The notes below the pieces were generated by a model. That model had not been told where the DNA came from and did no database searches. It saw only the letters and a program-made list of their open reading frames with translations. Below are positions 44,998-57,700 of a DNA stretch of 64,000 nt, piece by piece. The number at the start of each line of letters is the position of its first letter. Positions within the stretch are counted from its first letter, which is position 1. Position numbers and translations under genes: made by a program. The DNA comes from Triops longicaudatus. Lineage: Eukaryota; Arthropoda; Branchiopoda; Notostraca; Triopsidae. Where the stretch lies: positions 337,116 through 401,115 of the forward strand of contig JAGQDJ010000618.1 in NCBI GenBank assembly GCA_022885665.1. Direction: 5' to 3'.

Positions 44998-47900
44998 ATT
45001 CTATCGTAAGTGGGTAAGGGATTATAAATAAAACAGAAAAAAGTAGCATTTGATTTTTTAAAACTTATTCAAATTTGGAAATGGAACTTCTTGTAAAAGA
45101 AATTCGTTGACAAGGTTCTTTATATTAGTGGTGAAGGGAGAAGCGAAAGCGGGCGTCGGCGGCACACGTCAGGTTCGCGGCCTTTGTCGACCATCAGTGA
45201 TAGCACAGATCCGTTTACTTTGCTGGGTTTGCCGCGCCCTCGCTTGGAAGAAGGCCAAGGTATTTCGTACGGGTATCTCTTAGTACCCAGCAAGCATTTC
45301 CTGCGGCCCGTGCCCCATCCCGAGCATCGGCGTCTTCCCTCTTGGACCGAAATGCCTGGGAACAGCGGAGAACCTTCGCACGCTATTTCCGCTCACAGTG
45401 TAAGCCAGATCCGGAGTCACGCTCCGGTAGCGAGGTGAATAGCAGTGAATGACGTTTCGTAGAAAGTTTTTTTTTTTTTTTAAAAAAAACTGGGTTGTAG
45501 GTGCGTTTCATACGATTCGACCCAGTTACGGGGTGCCAGTCACCGACCGGCTTCGCCACAGATGGTACAAGCACTGGACAGCAATCGACGCTTGGACGCC
45601 GGAATGGACGCCTTCCCATCCGGCCTCTTGGCAAGTGGCGGAAGATTAGATATGGGTTTCGAATTGGAAGAACCGGCTGCGGGCAGTTACCATCCAGGCT
45701 GGAACTACACACCCCATTTGCTCGATGACCCTGAACTTGTGGCCGGAAGACATAGTACTCTCCTTACCTTCCCTTCTTACATGGTAAGAAATACGTCATA
45801 GCCTTTGAAGTTCACGAAAAACAAAGCTTTACTGCACTTGGCTTATACTATCTACTCGTTAGCAAAACTCTTGGTCGTTAATAAATTTAATAAAGAAATT
45901 AGTTATTTAAAATAAAAAAGAACATTAAAAAAACACAGTTTTTAATAAACTACCATATTCAGAAAATTTTTGCTGAAATCAAGTAGTAGAAAACTTTCTT
46001 AGTATTACCACACCTAGTTCCTTAACACAAAAAAGAGAAAAGAGTGCACGTGTTTACGACTCACTTTTTGCTAGTTGTGTTATTAATAATTAGACATATT
46101 TCTTACACTGTGTTAATGTTTTACTTTTATTTATTTATGTACACTTATAAAGAGTGTTGGAAGAGTTGGAGTGTTAAATGGAGAATCAGGAAAAAGAGAT
46201 AAATGGTGCGGTTGACAATTGAATCGGAAATTGCTTTTATGGATCCATTGCGAATTCAGGTAATGTGATGATTATCTTCATTGATGGAAGCAAAATAAAG
46301 AAAAGGAATCGTTGAAGATCTGCTCGATTTGGGTCATAAACCCTATTTGTAAGCAGTAATAACGTTTGAGCGATGAAGATTTCTCCATAACGACCTAGAG
46401 CGCGATCTGCATCACGCACACGGCGAAGCTGAACGGAATTAGCCAAACTTGCAAATCGCGAAAACAACAAAGTTTCTTAGCCGAAATCCTCATAAAGCTG
46501 TAGGATTTTCATAAACCATTATCCACTGACGTTTTTGGCGTGCACTTTCGGATGATCAACGATTCTGCGCATTCTTCTTTAAAGCAATTAGAAAAAATTG
46601 GCGTGAAGCTGATCCAAACATTGCTTCGAAACAAATGGTTGAAAGTATGGTTTTACACAAACGGTTACTTTGGTACCGTGTTTTGACCAAATTACGAACG
46701 TAAAAATCACCACTCAGTCACGCAATGGTTATAGTAAAATGTCTGAAGTAATCTTTTAATTTCGGGTTAAATCGCATTGTTAAATTAAAATTCGTCTAAA
46801 GATTTAACGAGAAATCTAGAGCGAAGCTCAGCGTGATATTTGTGTGGTACTTGTTGTGATAGTGACAATTCTAAAGATTGAAAAGCTCGGTGATTGACAG
46901 ATACACCTTTCTGAATCGCTCCTCCGTGCGCCAGTTCCGATTAAGCTCTTTCACTCTCACGTCTTGTAGATTTGCATTTTTAGTCGGTTAAGCCTCTTGG
47001 TTTCATCCCTTTCTGTGTCCACTTACCAAATCGATTTATGGAGGTACCTCGGTACCGGCAAGTGACAAGGAAAACCCGAGTCCCGATGTAGTAAAATCAC
47101 GAATTGTGACTTCTTTTTTAGTATCTCACAATTCACTTGCATAAAACCAGAATTAGAATTTATAGATTCAACAGGAAACTTAATACCAAACCATTTTATT
47201 TTTTAAATTTAATTTATTTTCTCGAATATGGATCACCACGTGCACTATTGCAATTTCATCGTTTTTAATTTGTCACTAGTTAAGTAGAGGTGCAAGGTTT
47301 ATGAAAATTGACTTTCTTCCTTTTCATTCCAGACTTCTGTGATTGATTACGTCAAACCGTCAGACTTGAAAAAGGAACTGAATGACAAATTCCGCGAAAA
47401 GTTCCCCCATATTCAGCTGACGCTCAGCAAACTTCGCAGGTTGGCCCCAATTTCTGCCTTCTTCCTCTGCGATTTGTGTGCAAGTTTGTCTTCACTTGCA
47501 CGTTAGGCTGGAAGTAAAATAAATGATCGGTTTTAATAAAATAAAACTTTTTTTTCCATCCTAGTCTGAAACGCGAGATGCTCAAGCTGAGTCGATTGGC
47601 CGTTCATGGGAGCAGTAACAGCGGGAGTCAAGGAAGTGGGTCAGAGGGCAGCGGGCTAGATCTCCTAACGGTCGCTCAAGCCTATGTTTACTTCGAGAAG
47701 CTCATCCTCCGCGGACTGGTGCATAAACCTAACCGGAAGTTCTGTGCGGGCGCTTGTCTGCTTCTTTCAGCCAAGATGAATGACGTCAAGGGAGAAGTGC
47801 TCAAGTCGCTCATTGAGGTAAAAGCTTTCAGATCAGGCTACCACCATCTTTTTTTCCAGTATTTTTTCTTTTCTTTTTCTTTTACAAGTTACTTTATATA

Positions 47901-48136
47901 TTATTTTTAAGTTACATCGTATCCCCGGGAAACTTTAAATTGTTGTTGTTGTTCATCCCTGGCGTCACAAGCACTTGATCATTTTTCCTTGGCAGCGAGT
48001 GGAAGTGACGTTTCGTTTACATCGCAAGGAGTTACTCGCTTCCGAATTTGCAGTATTGGTAGCCCTCGAATTCGGACTTCATGTACCAACGTGGGAAGTG
48101 TACCCGCACTATCAACGGCTTCTCTACGAGTCTTAA
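43712..48136 (+). CDS. CABLES: CABLES (Cdk5 and Abl enzyme substrate), cyclin-box protein
   Basis: Adaptor that links cyclin-dependent kinases to Abl and Wee1 kinases. Nine exons: 43712-43913, 43987-44152, 44221-44420, 44488-44719, 45129-45434, 45501-45783, 47333-47439, 47565-47817 and 47996-48136; 629 residues. The N-terminus SKRRQSAVEFLRSISFSG matches the family start. Then follow a Ser-rich region, VRILTSGRD...VFSTLPYSKA and ISYGYLLVPSKHFL. The linker YTPHLLDDPELVAGRHSTLL leads to FPSYMTSVIDYVKPSDLKKE. The cyclin-like box is FREKFPHIQLTLSKLRSLKR, VAQAYVYFEKLILRGLVHK, NRKFCAGACLLLSAKMND and LLASEFAVLVALEFGLH, ending PHYQRLLYES as in vertebrates. A Gly/Ser insert (SGSQGSGSEGSG) sits before the cyclin box. 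Vertebrates have CABLES1 and 2; this is a single co-orthologue. Intron 6 is 1.55 kb with no feature seen. Confidence 0.95.
44958..44992 (+). repeat. T35 homopolymer in CABLES intron
   Basis: Thirty-five consecutive T inside the intron at 44720-45128, which is otherwise strongly AT-biased. Confidence 0.9.
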
Positions 48137-49969
48137 CCCCCTCATTGACCTTCATGTTTTTTGTTCCAGGTCAGTCTTTGTTACATTCTAAGTGGCTCCA
48201 ATTTGGCCCCTAGCCTTATACTTTATACTTCTGCCAAGAATGTTATTGTTGTCTGTTGGCCCTATCCTGTGATTAGAGAACCAAGTCATCCCCCTAGTTT
48301 TGGAATAGAAGGTGCATGACAAACTCAAATACCGTCTTTCTTTCTTATGTTAGAGCATGATAACGAGACTCCCAATAGGGAAATTCCAAGCTTCGTGACA
48401 AACCGGCTCTTATTCTCGTGTTACCTGCCAAGGGAGGGTACTCGTGGCTTTCGTTGTGCTTCATTGACTTCCATGCGACTCTGTTTCTCTTCTATAGGGC
48501 GTAATGATCCCCATTTCCAAGTGTGGCGGTGTGCTTACACGCCATTAACTTAATAAAGAAACGTCTGACGCCGGAGCTGAAAGCAAGGCTAGCACACGTT
48601 CCGTGGCCATTGCGTGAGTGTCGTCGCCTCTTTAGTTTCAAACTCGGGGGCTGTTGCTCTCGCAGTCATGACTTCAGTAAACCGGTACCGTTGGTAAGGG
48701 CGAGGAGGGTTGGAAAAGGGTGGTTCCCAGTCTCATTATTGATCCACTGGGAGAGCGAGACCTGACGAAAAGACTTCCTTCGTTCATTCTAGCGAAGACT
48801 CCCCCTTAGTCCCGCCTGCCTTTGACAAACAAGTTCCCGAAAGGTTTCCTACTGTTGAATAAGTCTTTGCCTACAGAATATTGGACTCTTTTGCATGAAA
48901 AATAGGAATCAACGGAGAAAAAATGGAGGGAAAAGGCCTGTTATTTAGGTACTGGTAGCAACACCAGTTGCTCCATTTCTTTGCGGCAGGGAATGACAGA
49001 CAGGAGGGAGGAAAGGGGGTTGTAGGGTGAACAAGGAGCAGAGGGAAGAAATTTTCATCTATTCCGTGTATTTCATCTCTTCCATCTGAAGAGACATCTT
49101 GGAGAGATTGAGGAACGGTAAGGATAGGTAAAGCGACGCTTTTTTGGTTGAAGCGCGAGTTTGCGCCCGAGCGCCTAATCTCAGAGGGCGGCTTTGATAG
49201 GGGGGCACACGCAGTGTCGGAAAAGAAGACCAGCAATAAGGTTAGGAGTGAGCGAGAGCCAGCCACAGGTTTGTGCCGTCCATCACTGGAATCACATCAC
49301 GCGTTTTTTTTTTCTCCTAAGCAGTAAATTGTGTTCATTATTTCCAACATTGCGTTATCGAATTGGTGCGTGGGTATTGATTGTCGTCAAAACTAGTGGG
49401 AATTTGTGGTTCGACTGATTGCACTGATTGTCCAGTTCGACAATTGGCAATGGACTGACACCAAAGTGATTTTTTTTTCGCTGTTGGGCGTTTACGTATG
49501 AATTGAGGGTGTTCGACTAATTCAAGTGATTTTGGTCATATCTGCTTATGCTGTTTCGTGTCACCGGAAGAAACCCAGACAATTACCACCCACTCGATTC
49601 TAACTCGCCTTGTTGCGCAACAGGTTTGAGAGATCGCACTTTCGTTCTTCTGCTGAAAAAGCAGTAACGTTTGTATGGCTTTAAAGATTGTATTACTGTG
49701 TGAGGGAATGCGATTTTAATCTGTTTCTTCCAAGGGGGAGTTCGTTTACGTGTAGGCCTCTTGGGTGAATGTTTTATTAGGCTACGGTGCGTGCGTGTCA
49801 GTGTAGAATGGATGTGTGTGAGGGTAAGTGTTTAGGACTAGCATAGCCTGACTGAATGTAATGTATTATGTATAGGGTGATGGTAACGGTTGCTATGGTA
49901 CGCTTACTCCTCGTCTTCGAAAAGTTGGTGTCGTTTGTCATGAGACGACATAGCATTTTATACATACCT
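48137..49969. other. Intergenic after CABLES
   Basis: 3' flank of CABLES and the far upstream region of the GPCR. It is slightly richer in GC around 48500-48850 and 49000-49300, but no frame has family or splice support. Confidence 0.5.
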
Positions 49970-51113
49970 ACAGTATATCCTCGCTGTAATAAACTTCCTG
50001 GGAGACAGAAAACCTGTCCGTTATTTCCAGTGTTCGTTATATACAACAATTTGTGTATCCCGCAGCAATAGCCCATTATTCGCTAGTAAAACCTCGCTAT
50101 AACGGATCTCCTAGAAAAGAGGAAAGTGTCCGGTATACCCGAAGTTTGGTATAACGGACACAACTCGGGAGGTATGTACTCATCTACAGAACACGACTAT
50201 TAGTTATATGGAGTTAGAGAAAAGCTCTTATAACCAACTTTCGGCTATAGTAGACGTATTTTAAGTTCCCGAGAAATGTTAGTGTACAGAAAAAGCATCT
50301 GATATAACGAAGCTCGGACATAACCAATAGTTTCCTGATGTATAAAGCTCGTTATAGCGAAATCCATTGTATTTGCTTAGGAATCTCCGTATAACGAACC
50401 ACTTAGAGGAACAGAAAATTTTTCAACATATCCTAAGTTCATTACACCAGATGCCTTTTCTATACATTTACATATTCGCATTTACAAATTTGCTTCTCTA
50501 GATTTTGAAATCTGTTTACGTTGTAACTGATCGTTTGTTATAAAAGGGCTCGTTATAACAAGATTCCACAGTACACTAGGACGTTTATTCTGAAAATTGA
50601 CATAGCCTGTGACTTCTGTACTCCTCCGCAACAGCCAAGTATACACCGCACCTTAAAATCTCGCTGTAACGAACATATAAGGATACAGAAAAATTTCCGG
50701 CTTAACTGTGGTCCGTTATAAAGAACGTTTTCCCAGACTCTTTGACGCCTCCGTAACACCCGTTTTCCGTCATAAATTCATGACTGGCTATAACGAACCT
50801 CCTGAGAAAGGAAAACTCTTCCACTACTGTTTAGTTTATCCGAATTTCGTTATATCAGAGGCTTCTTGTGCACGCATACCCGGGATTATTGGACTCCTTC
50901 ACGATAGCCAACTGTTCGTTATAACAGGAAAATTCAGTAAATTGTCGTTATATTGTTCGTAACTGTTCGCTATATGAGATAACGCTAATAACTGTTCGTT
51001 ATAACTTTCGCAAGTATTCGTTATATCTTTATAGCGAGATATTCTTGTAATAGGTTTCTTTGTAGCAAGTCTCCATTGTAGCGAGTTTGTTTGTAGCGAC
51101 GTTTTACTGCATA
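49970..51113. mobile_element. Array of Tigger-like TTATAACGA palindromic units
   Basis: About 1.1 kb built from degenerate units. The full unit looks like TACAGTATATCCTCGCTGTA (49970) or TAGTAAAACCTCGCTATAAC (50083), then GAACxTCCTxGGAxA, GAAAA, a TTTCCGG-like stretch and GTTCGTTATA. The core CTCGTTATAACGAA and its variants recur at about 50101, 50144, 50290, 50350, 50390, 50550, 50662, 50790, 50855, 50910, 50990 and 51020. Inverted ends such as CTCGTTATAACAAGATTCC (50549) show nested insertions. The array starts with TACAGT and ends GCGACGTTTTACTGCATA, its inverted counterpart. No coding capacity. It looks like repeated insertion or amplification of a short non-autonomous pogo/Tigger family. 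Confidence 0.75.
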
Positions 51114-51795
51114 GTCACGGATTGACGTTTTCGTCAGCTTACCTAGTCATTTCCAGCTTGTGGCGTTCTTTTTCTGGTCGTAAAAGATTACTTATGGGGG
51201 CATAACGCAGGTGTTTTGCCTCATTGTGGGTATGGTACAGTTCTTTTACCTGGTGTGACTCCCCGTAGCACGATCAAGGAACCAAGTTACGAGCATTGTT
51301 GTTCTCTAGGGTGCGCTCACTCTTTTATTGTGTACGTAGGGCGTGGTGTTGACGGTAACGAAAGTTCGTACACCGTCACGTGGCCATGTTCTGTCTCCCT
51401 CGAGTAGCCATCTTCGAGATGTGATATCGGCTTTCACGTATCAATTTGCGCGCGTTACTTACGCATCACATCCTGTCCGCCGTCCGACCCTCTCAATGAG
51501 TTGCCTATGACGATCTCCTCTTCCGGATCGATAGTTGATAGGAATTGGGAGCCACCTTGGTTTGGTCCCTTTAGATGTTACTTCTATTTGGCGCTTTTAA
51601 TGCTCTTTTTCGGGAAGAAAATAAGGACGCTGTAGTTAAAATGTTTCCGTGGCTGGCACCTGTCCCACTTGCTTTTTTCTGGCTTTTTGTTGGGAATAAA
51701 GGTCATCAAAGACGCCGATTGTTTGAGCTACTGGAGATAAGAGACGAGAGTAATTCGAAGACGTTTTTCTTTTTACAGGTGGTCTTTGTTAGCGC
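51114..51795. other. 5' region of the GPCR gene
   Basis: A pyrimidine-rich acceptor-like TTTTTACAG at 51771-51779 lies 16 bp before the start codon, so a non-coding leader exon upstream is likely. No TATA box seen. Confidence 0.45.
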
Positions 51796-54700
51796 ATGGC
51801 GTGGAGCGCCAGCAACGCGAGCGCCGAGCTGGGGAACACGTGGTGGGCGCCCGCTGAACTCGACCACCCGGCTAGTAATGACACGCCCACTTGGTCAGCC
51901 TTGTTGGCTGCCACCGCAACTACTTTAAAGCCGCATTTGTGGGATGAAGCAGCCGGAACGGGCGGGACGGGCTCGTTTTCGGGGAGTTTTAACAATACCT
52001 CATCTGCGGTGGTGCAAAATCGCGTAGTACGACTCTTGCTACTCTCGGCTGCTTCGGCATTGGGCAGCGTAGGCCATGTGTTCATCATCAGCGCTGTCCT
52101 TATGGATGACCACTTGAAGCACCGGGGTGATTATGAATTATTTAGGTGTATTTTCAATTTAATTGTATTTTTTATTTCTTTTAACCTGTGTTTTTATGTG
52201 ATATTGACAATATGTTTATTATTTGTATAATATTCTTTATGATTTTCTTAAATGTATTTTTAAGTTCTTGCTGTTTTACCAAGGTATTCGTTCTGACTTT
52301 GACTTGGACATAGGTTATGAGGCGCCGAGTTTAGAATTTTTGAGTAAGCAGACTGAGCGTGATGGAGGGGTGGAGTGCATTGAGATTGCGAGGGAGTGTA
52401 AAAGAAGGCAACGATGCTTATATTTAGATATTTTTCCGCCCATTGCCCGATCCGGAAGACTAGTCGTTTTTTAAATCAATTTAAAATGATGGATCCCTTG
52501 GCTAACACGCGTCCAACACACATACCAAAGCAGCCAAGATTCTTAAGACGCCGAAGGTGTTCTTTTTTTTTCTTAAAGCAGGGTGTGTATTTTTTCTTCT
52601 TGCTAATCCCTTTAACAAGTTGAAAGGAGTCTTCATTGGCCACACTTGTCAAGTGTGAAATAAAGCCAGAGCTGACACTTGACTTTTTATTTTCAAAAAT
52701 ATGTCTTCAGAGGTTTATAGTCATAATACAAAAACGGCAAGAGATTTAGGACTGTGCGAAAATTCTTTAAAACGATCAGTCGAAAACGGTAAAACACATC
52801 TCAACCAGGACTTTGCCATCCGGATAATCCGACAGCTATGTCTAGTTATGCTTCACGAAGCATTTTTTCTCTTTTTTTTCTTTGTTAAATAGGAGGTAAT
52901 TTTCAATAATTCACGAGGATCGGAAAGAATTAGGTTTCATGTGTTTGGTAATCGTACGTACAATCGCGTTCAGTTAATTAAATGCTTACTCTAATCGAAA
53001 TTAGTATCGTGAGAAACACGTCAAACATTCATGTCCGTAGGACAGTTTTCCTTTTGGTCAGGAATGTTTGATGAGCGCCTCCCTCAACTTCACGCTTTGG
53101 TGAAGAAGTACACAAGTCATCTACAAACAAACTCCTTGGTGCAGAGCGTCGTCACCAAGGAGATCATCATCATTTACTCAGGAGTTATGTCATTGTCTCC
53201 GCTTGACGTCGTCGTCCCTCAGTATTCCATCACTTGCGTAAAGTTGAAGTCGATGTTGAATTCTGGCCAAATACGAAGGCTCCGTAGGCCAGTCTTTCAG
53301 TGCCACGCAAGCGATGATAATTTTAAGTACTACACCGTAGAACTCCAATTACCGTAAAATTCGATTATCTTAACCGCACTAGCGACTTAAGTTTCTTTTA
53401 TCAAGCATTATTTCAGAAAAAATCGCATTTTTTGGTAGTGCATTAGAATTCCACCATATTAGCATTCTTGTAACGTTCATGTACCAAATCCGCATTTTTA
53501 AACGTGTTAATCTATATTATGCCACGCGCTGGCCTCGTAAAAAATACGCTTAAAATGTTTGAAAAATACTTCGAGGTTGACCTCGACGAATTAAAGTGTT
53601 GGAAAGCAAAACGTCGAACTATAGCAATACTTTTGTACGAAAGCACGTGACAGTGATTTATTTTTCTTAGAATTTCTATTTTGTGATTATTAATTTGTAT
53701 TTTTTCAGTTTTATTTAGTTTTCACTTCTGAAGGTAAAAGCTTCAAGTTTGAGATATACACAGCGGCAAAAAAGGCGATGTTCATAGAACAAAAAAAAAA
53801 AAGATTTTCGTGTGGGAGAGCATTTTTTTTACTTTGTGGGTCTAATTAGGCAGGAAACTTAATTCCAATCATTTTTTTAAATCTCAGTTCGCACTGTGAG
53901 CTTATTCGTATCGTAAGTCTATTTTCCACATTAATGAGGAAGAGTAAATAACCAAGTTTCTAGCGTGTTCATACATTTCGAATCTTTGATCACATACATT
54001 GGAGCGTAGGGCAATCGTTCCGTGACTACGCATCTAATCAATTAAGCAATGTAATAGTTTTGAACGATATTACTGTCGACCTTGTTACTAAGCTCTCTCC
54101 CTCTGCTTCTAAATATCTATTAGTTAAATCATTAAAGGATTGCTTCGGAGATTAAAGGTCTGATGTACACAACTTGGGAAAGAGTCCAACCTCCGTCGTC
54201 AGCTAAAAGATTGCGTTGCGTTGCCCACAATTAAAAGTGCCAAAAAATCGATTGTAGTTGAGCTTGTCAGCATTTTTCGCTGATCTCTTGCTCGCAGAAA
54301 TTATAATCCGTTTATATTAATGAACGTTTCCGCCTCCACAGTCGGTTTGCTTGCTGATTCTGCAAAATTAGGCTTCAACGTATGTTTCTTTCAAACGTCT
54401 CCTGTCGCGTTAACGCTTGCTCTTTCTTGATAGATGTACCGTGTCTTCCTGAACGTTAAAACTCGTGTTGATTGCAGCGAGCGTAAATAACACCCCGAAG
54501 AAATACGCCGCTCGAATTTTTTTTAAGAAAATATTTTACAAATGATTTTTTTCTAGCATTTTTTCTAATAATAAAAAGTAAAGAAAACGGTGTTTCGGGC
54601 GCTTTACAAGCAAACAAAACTACTTTCTATTTTTAATTGTATTATTTTTTATTTTTGATTAAAAATAGTGCCGATTAAGCAACACTGCTTTATATTTTTA

Positions 54701-57700
54701 ATTGTAATATTTTTTATTTTTGCCTAAAACATAGGGCCGATTACACAATTATGTGCGCTTGTGAAGTACTTTTAAAAAGTTCAGTTTCTGAGGCTGAAAT
54801 TCCGTAGTAGCCGAAAAACGGGATACGTCATTTTTGTGCTAAAAAGGGCAAAAGTACTTTCCCCGTTTCTTATATATACTTGCTAGCATTTTGTTCTAAA
54901 GCAGTTTTCGCCATGTAAAAGGCTTACTGTAGCCCAAAAGAGCGATTTTTGAACGAAACATGGATTAACTTGACCAACGTGGCTGTTAATCTTTCGAGGA
55001 GGTACATGTTCTTTAAAGCAATTTCTGTTTACAACTTTCAACGAGTTGAAGTTAAAAGTACAAGTAAAAAGTAGTACACAAGTGTATCTGCATTGCATGT
55101 CACAGAAGAAAAATTCTCAAAAAATGCGTAGCTGAAAAATATGTGCTCTTAAATTCTTGTTTATATAACTTGGTTGTCAGATCAAGCTTCTTCGAGCTTT
55201 GCTCCACCGATACTTTCTTGACAGTCACGAAAATAATTTAAGAAAATAGTTTCTGTCAATTTAGAATGGGTGTCTAGTTAACATGAAGTCGCCGTGGCAC
55301 TTGCCAAACATTAATAGGTGACTTTTTGAGCGAACCTTATAGCAGGGGCAAAGCTTTGGGAGCTTTTTTGTCTTGAAGATTGGCAGCTTAACAAATTCCT
55401 TTTCGTTATTTATTTTTGGTGGTTGTATATTTTGTTCACCGGTCATTTGTTTCACAAAGGCGCGGTGTATAAAAAGTAACACGGAACAAATGCGACGAGC
55501 CGTTGTTTCCGATTGTAGTAGGTTCCTATGTCGGCCAAACTGGGTTCTTTTTTAGCCAAATTGGTCGTGTCGTTGGGCATCTTTGCCAAAAGTGCGCCAC
55601 CCCAATTTGCCCAACTAGGGCGTGCGGTGCTTAATGACTTATGTAAATGCTATTGGGCTCGCGTCTTGCTCATAAATGTATGGAAGGTAGCCAACACGCC
55701 TGAAAGAAATCCCAGTTGGTGTTGACTATCCCCCCCCAAGCCGTGTTGTTATAAAACAAAATCTTTGGGAGTTCTGTGCTGAGAAAGTTAATCAAGTCAT
55801 TCAAGCTGAGAAAAAGATGGGAGTAATTAATTCTCTTTTCTGTTGTGTGTCTTATTAGGCAATGTGTGGCTTGTGAGTTTATCGCTCTCGGATTTGCTGG
55901 TCTGTGGAATTGCCTTACCGGGAGCAACCGTGGGTTTATTGGCCGGGTTTCAGCCGACGGACTGGGATGTCATTTGCCGAGTCCAGTGGGCTTGCTCTTT
56001 AGGAGCAGCTCTTTCAGCAGCACCCGCCCATGCTGCAGCAGCGGCTGACTTACGACTTCGCTTAGCACTGGGCTATGACCGATACATGTAAGTGTCCATA
56101 AGTCTTTTTTTTTTTTCTTTTTTTTTTTGTGGAAACGAATGTTGAAATGAGAAAAATCATTCATAGGAAAGACAATATAGACAAACAGTGGAAACGACGT
56201 AATAAAACTCAGTAAATATGATACTCGTTAAAATGCTTGTGCTTAGTTGGAATTCATGCTGGGCGAGATTGAGTACAGGTCGAAGCTGGGAAAACAAGAC
56301 AACATGTCAAGCGTGATATTATAAAACGTGTCAAGTTTAGTGTATTGTAGTAATTAAAAAATCGAGCAAGTCATAGAGGTATAATTATGCCTCTTGAGTT
56401 CGATTAACCTACATTATGAATGGAAAGAGTTTTCAAAAATCGTTGACTAGGGGAAGTGATGTCAAGGTTCGTGCCGCACTAATTAATGAAGGTAAAACAG
56501 ACCAAAGGGGGCATAATTAGACTTCTGCCGCTTTGTTGTTATAATATTTTTTATAATTTTTATTTTATTTTATTATTTTGATCACGGCCATTTTATCCCA
56601 AACTGTGCACCTAGCGTTTCATTTTGTACAGTTGGAAAAGCCTCTATTTTTCCTGGTTGTTTGTTTATTTCTTGTTGAAGGGTAATACCTCATTTGATAG
56701 CCAAAAACACAAAACGTTTAATTAATTTAATTTTGGGCTGGAATTTTGCCGTCACGTCAAGTGAAAAATAAAGAAAAGAGTCCAAACTGCCCAGTCCCTA
56801 CTCTAGTACACAAACCGTCAACCCAAAAGCATAAGATTTAAGCGAAAAATATAAGTTCCAGTAACAATAGTCCGTGCCAGGAACATTCGGGAGTGGACAG
56901 CGTTGGACACTTTTCAAGCAAGTATCGTATAGTTAACAAATGGACGTTTGCTTGACTTGTTCTTATTGACGAGCGTTGTACGCCACGTTTGTAATAACTG
57001 TCAGCGTAGATTGTTGATTAGTTTGCTGTGGTCGTTCGTAGGTAGCAATGTCCCTTTACTTTGTTAATAACAATGCCGAAAACAAATCTCGAAGAAGCCC
57101 TCAGCAGTTCCGGTGATTGAGCTGAACCGTGGAACAAAAGAAAGGAAAAATTATAGTGGTGTCCCTCAAAGCTTGACCTTACAGGGAAATTTGCTTTTCG
57201 CTTTGTTTCGCTTGAACTTAGATGGAGTTTGCGTTAGAATTAGAACGTATAATTAAAATATTCCGACTAAAAATTTATTCTTGTTCAAGACTACAGAACG
57301 TTACAATCGTGAGAACGTAAAATTCTTTGCCTCCTGATTACTACCAATACTTCATTTAACAAATACAAATGAACGATTTTTTCAAAAGACGAGGCAGCTT
57401 TTGGCAAGAAGAAGCGTACGTTTCCAGTCCCGAAATTCTTGTTTACTATAGTGATGCATTCATCTTGTTTTTTCATTTTGGGGGTTTCTGTTTTTAAGTC
57501 ATATTAAGGCTTTTGTCGAAGACACGTGCGTAGTATGTGAAAATTGGTCCTGAATTCCTTTGGTGGAAGAATTTCGTACAGCTACTTAATATTTCGCGGT
57601 AATATTCCGAATATTGGAATTTTGTGATAATTTAATTTAACCGAATACGTCCTAGGGAATTTCTTATTAATTCATACTTATAACGCAATTTTACCACATA

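Noticed and set aside
49970..51113. CRISPR-like or satellite array
   Set aside because: Units are degenerate, alternate in orientation and lack uniform spacers. Transposon-end fragments explain them better.
53031..53357. 108-codon open frame in the first GPCR intron
   Set aside because: No family match, and it would disrupt the receptor if spliced in. No promoter or polyadenylation pair was evident.
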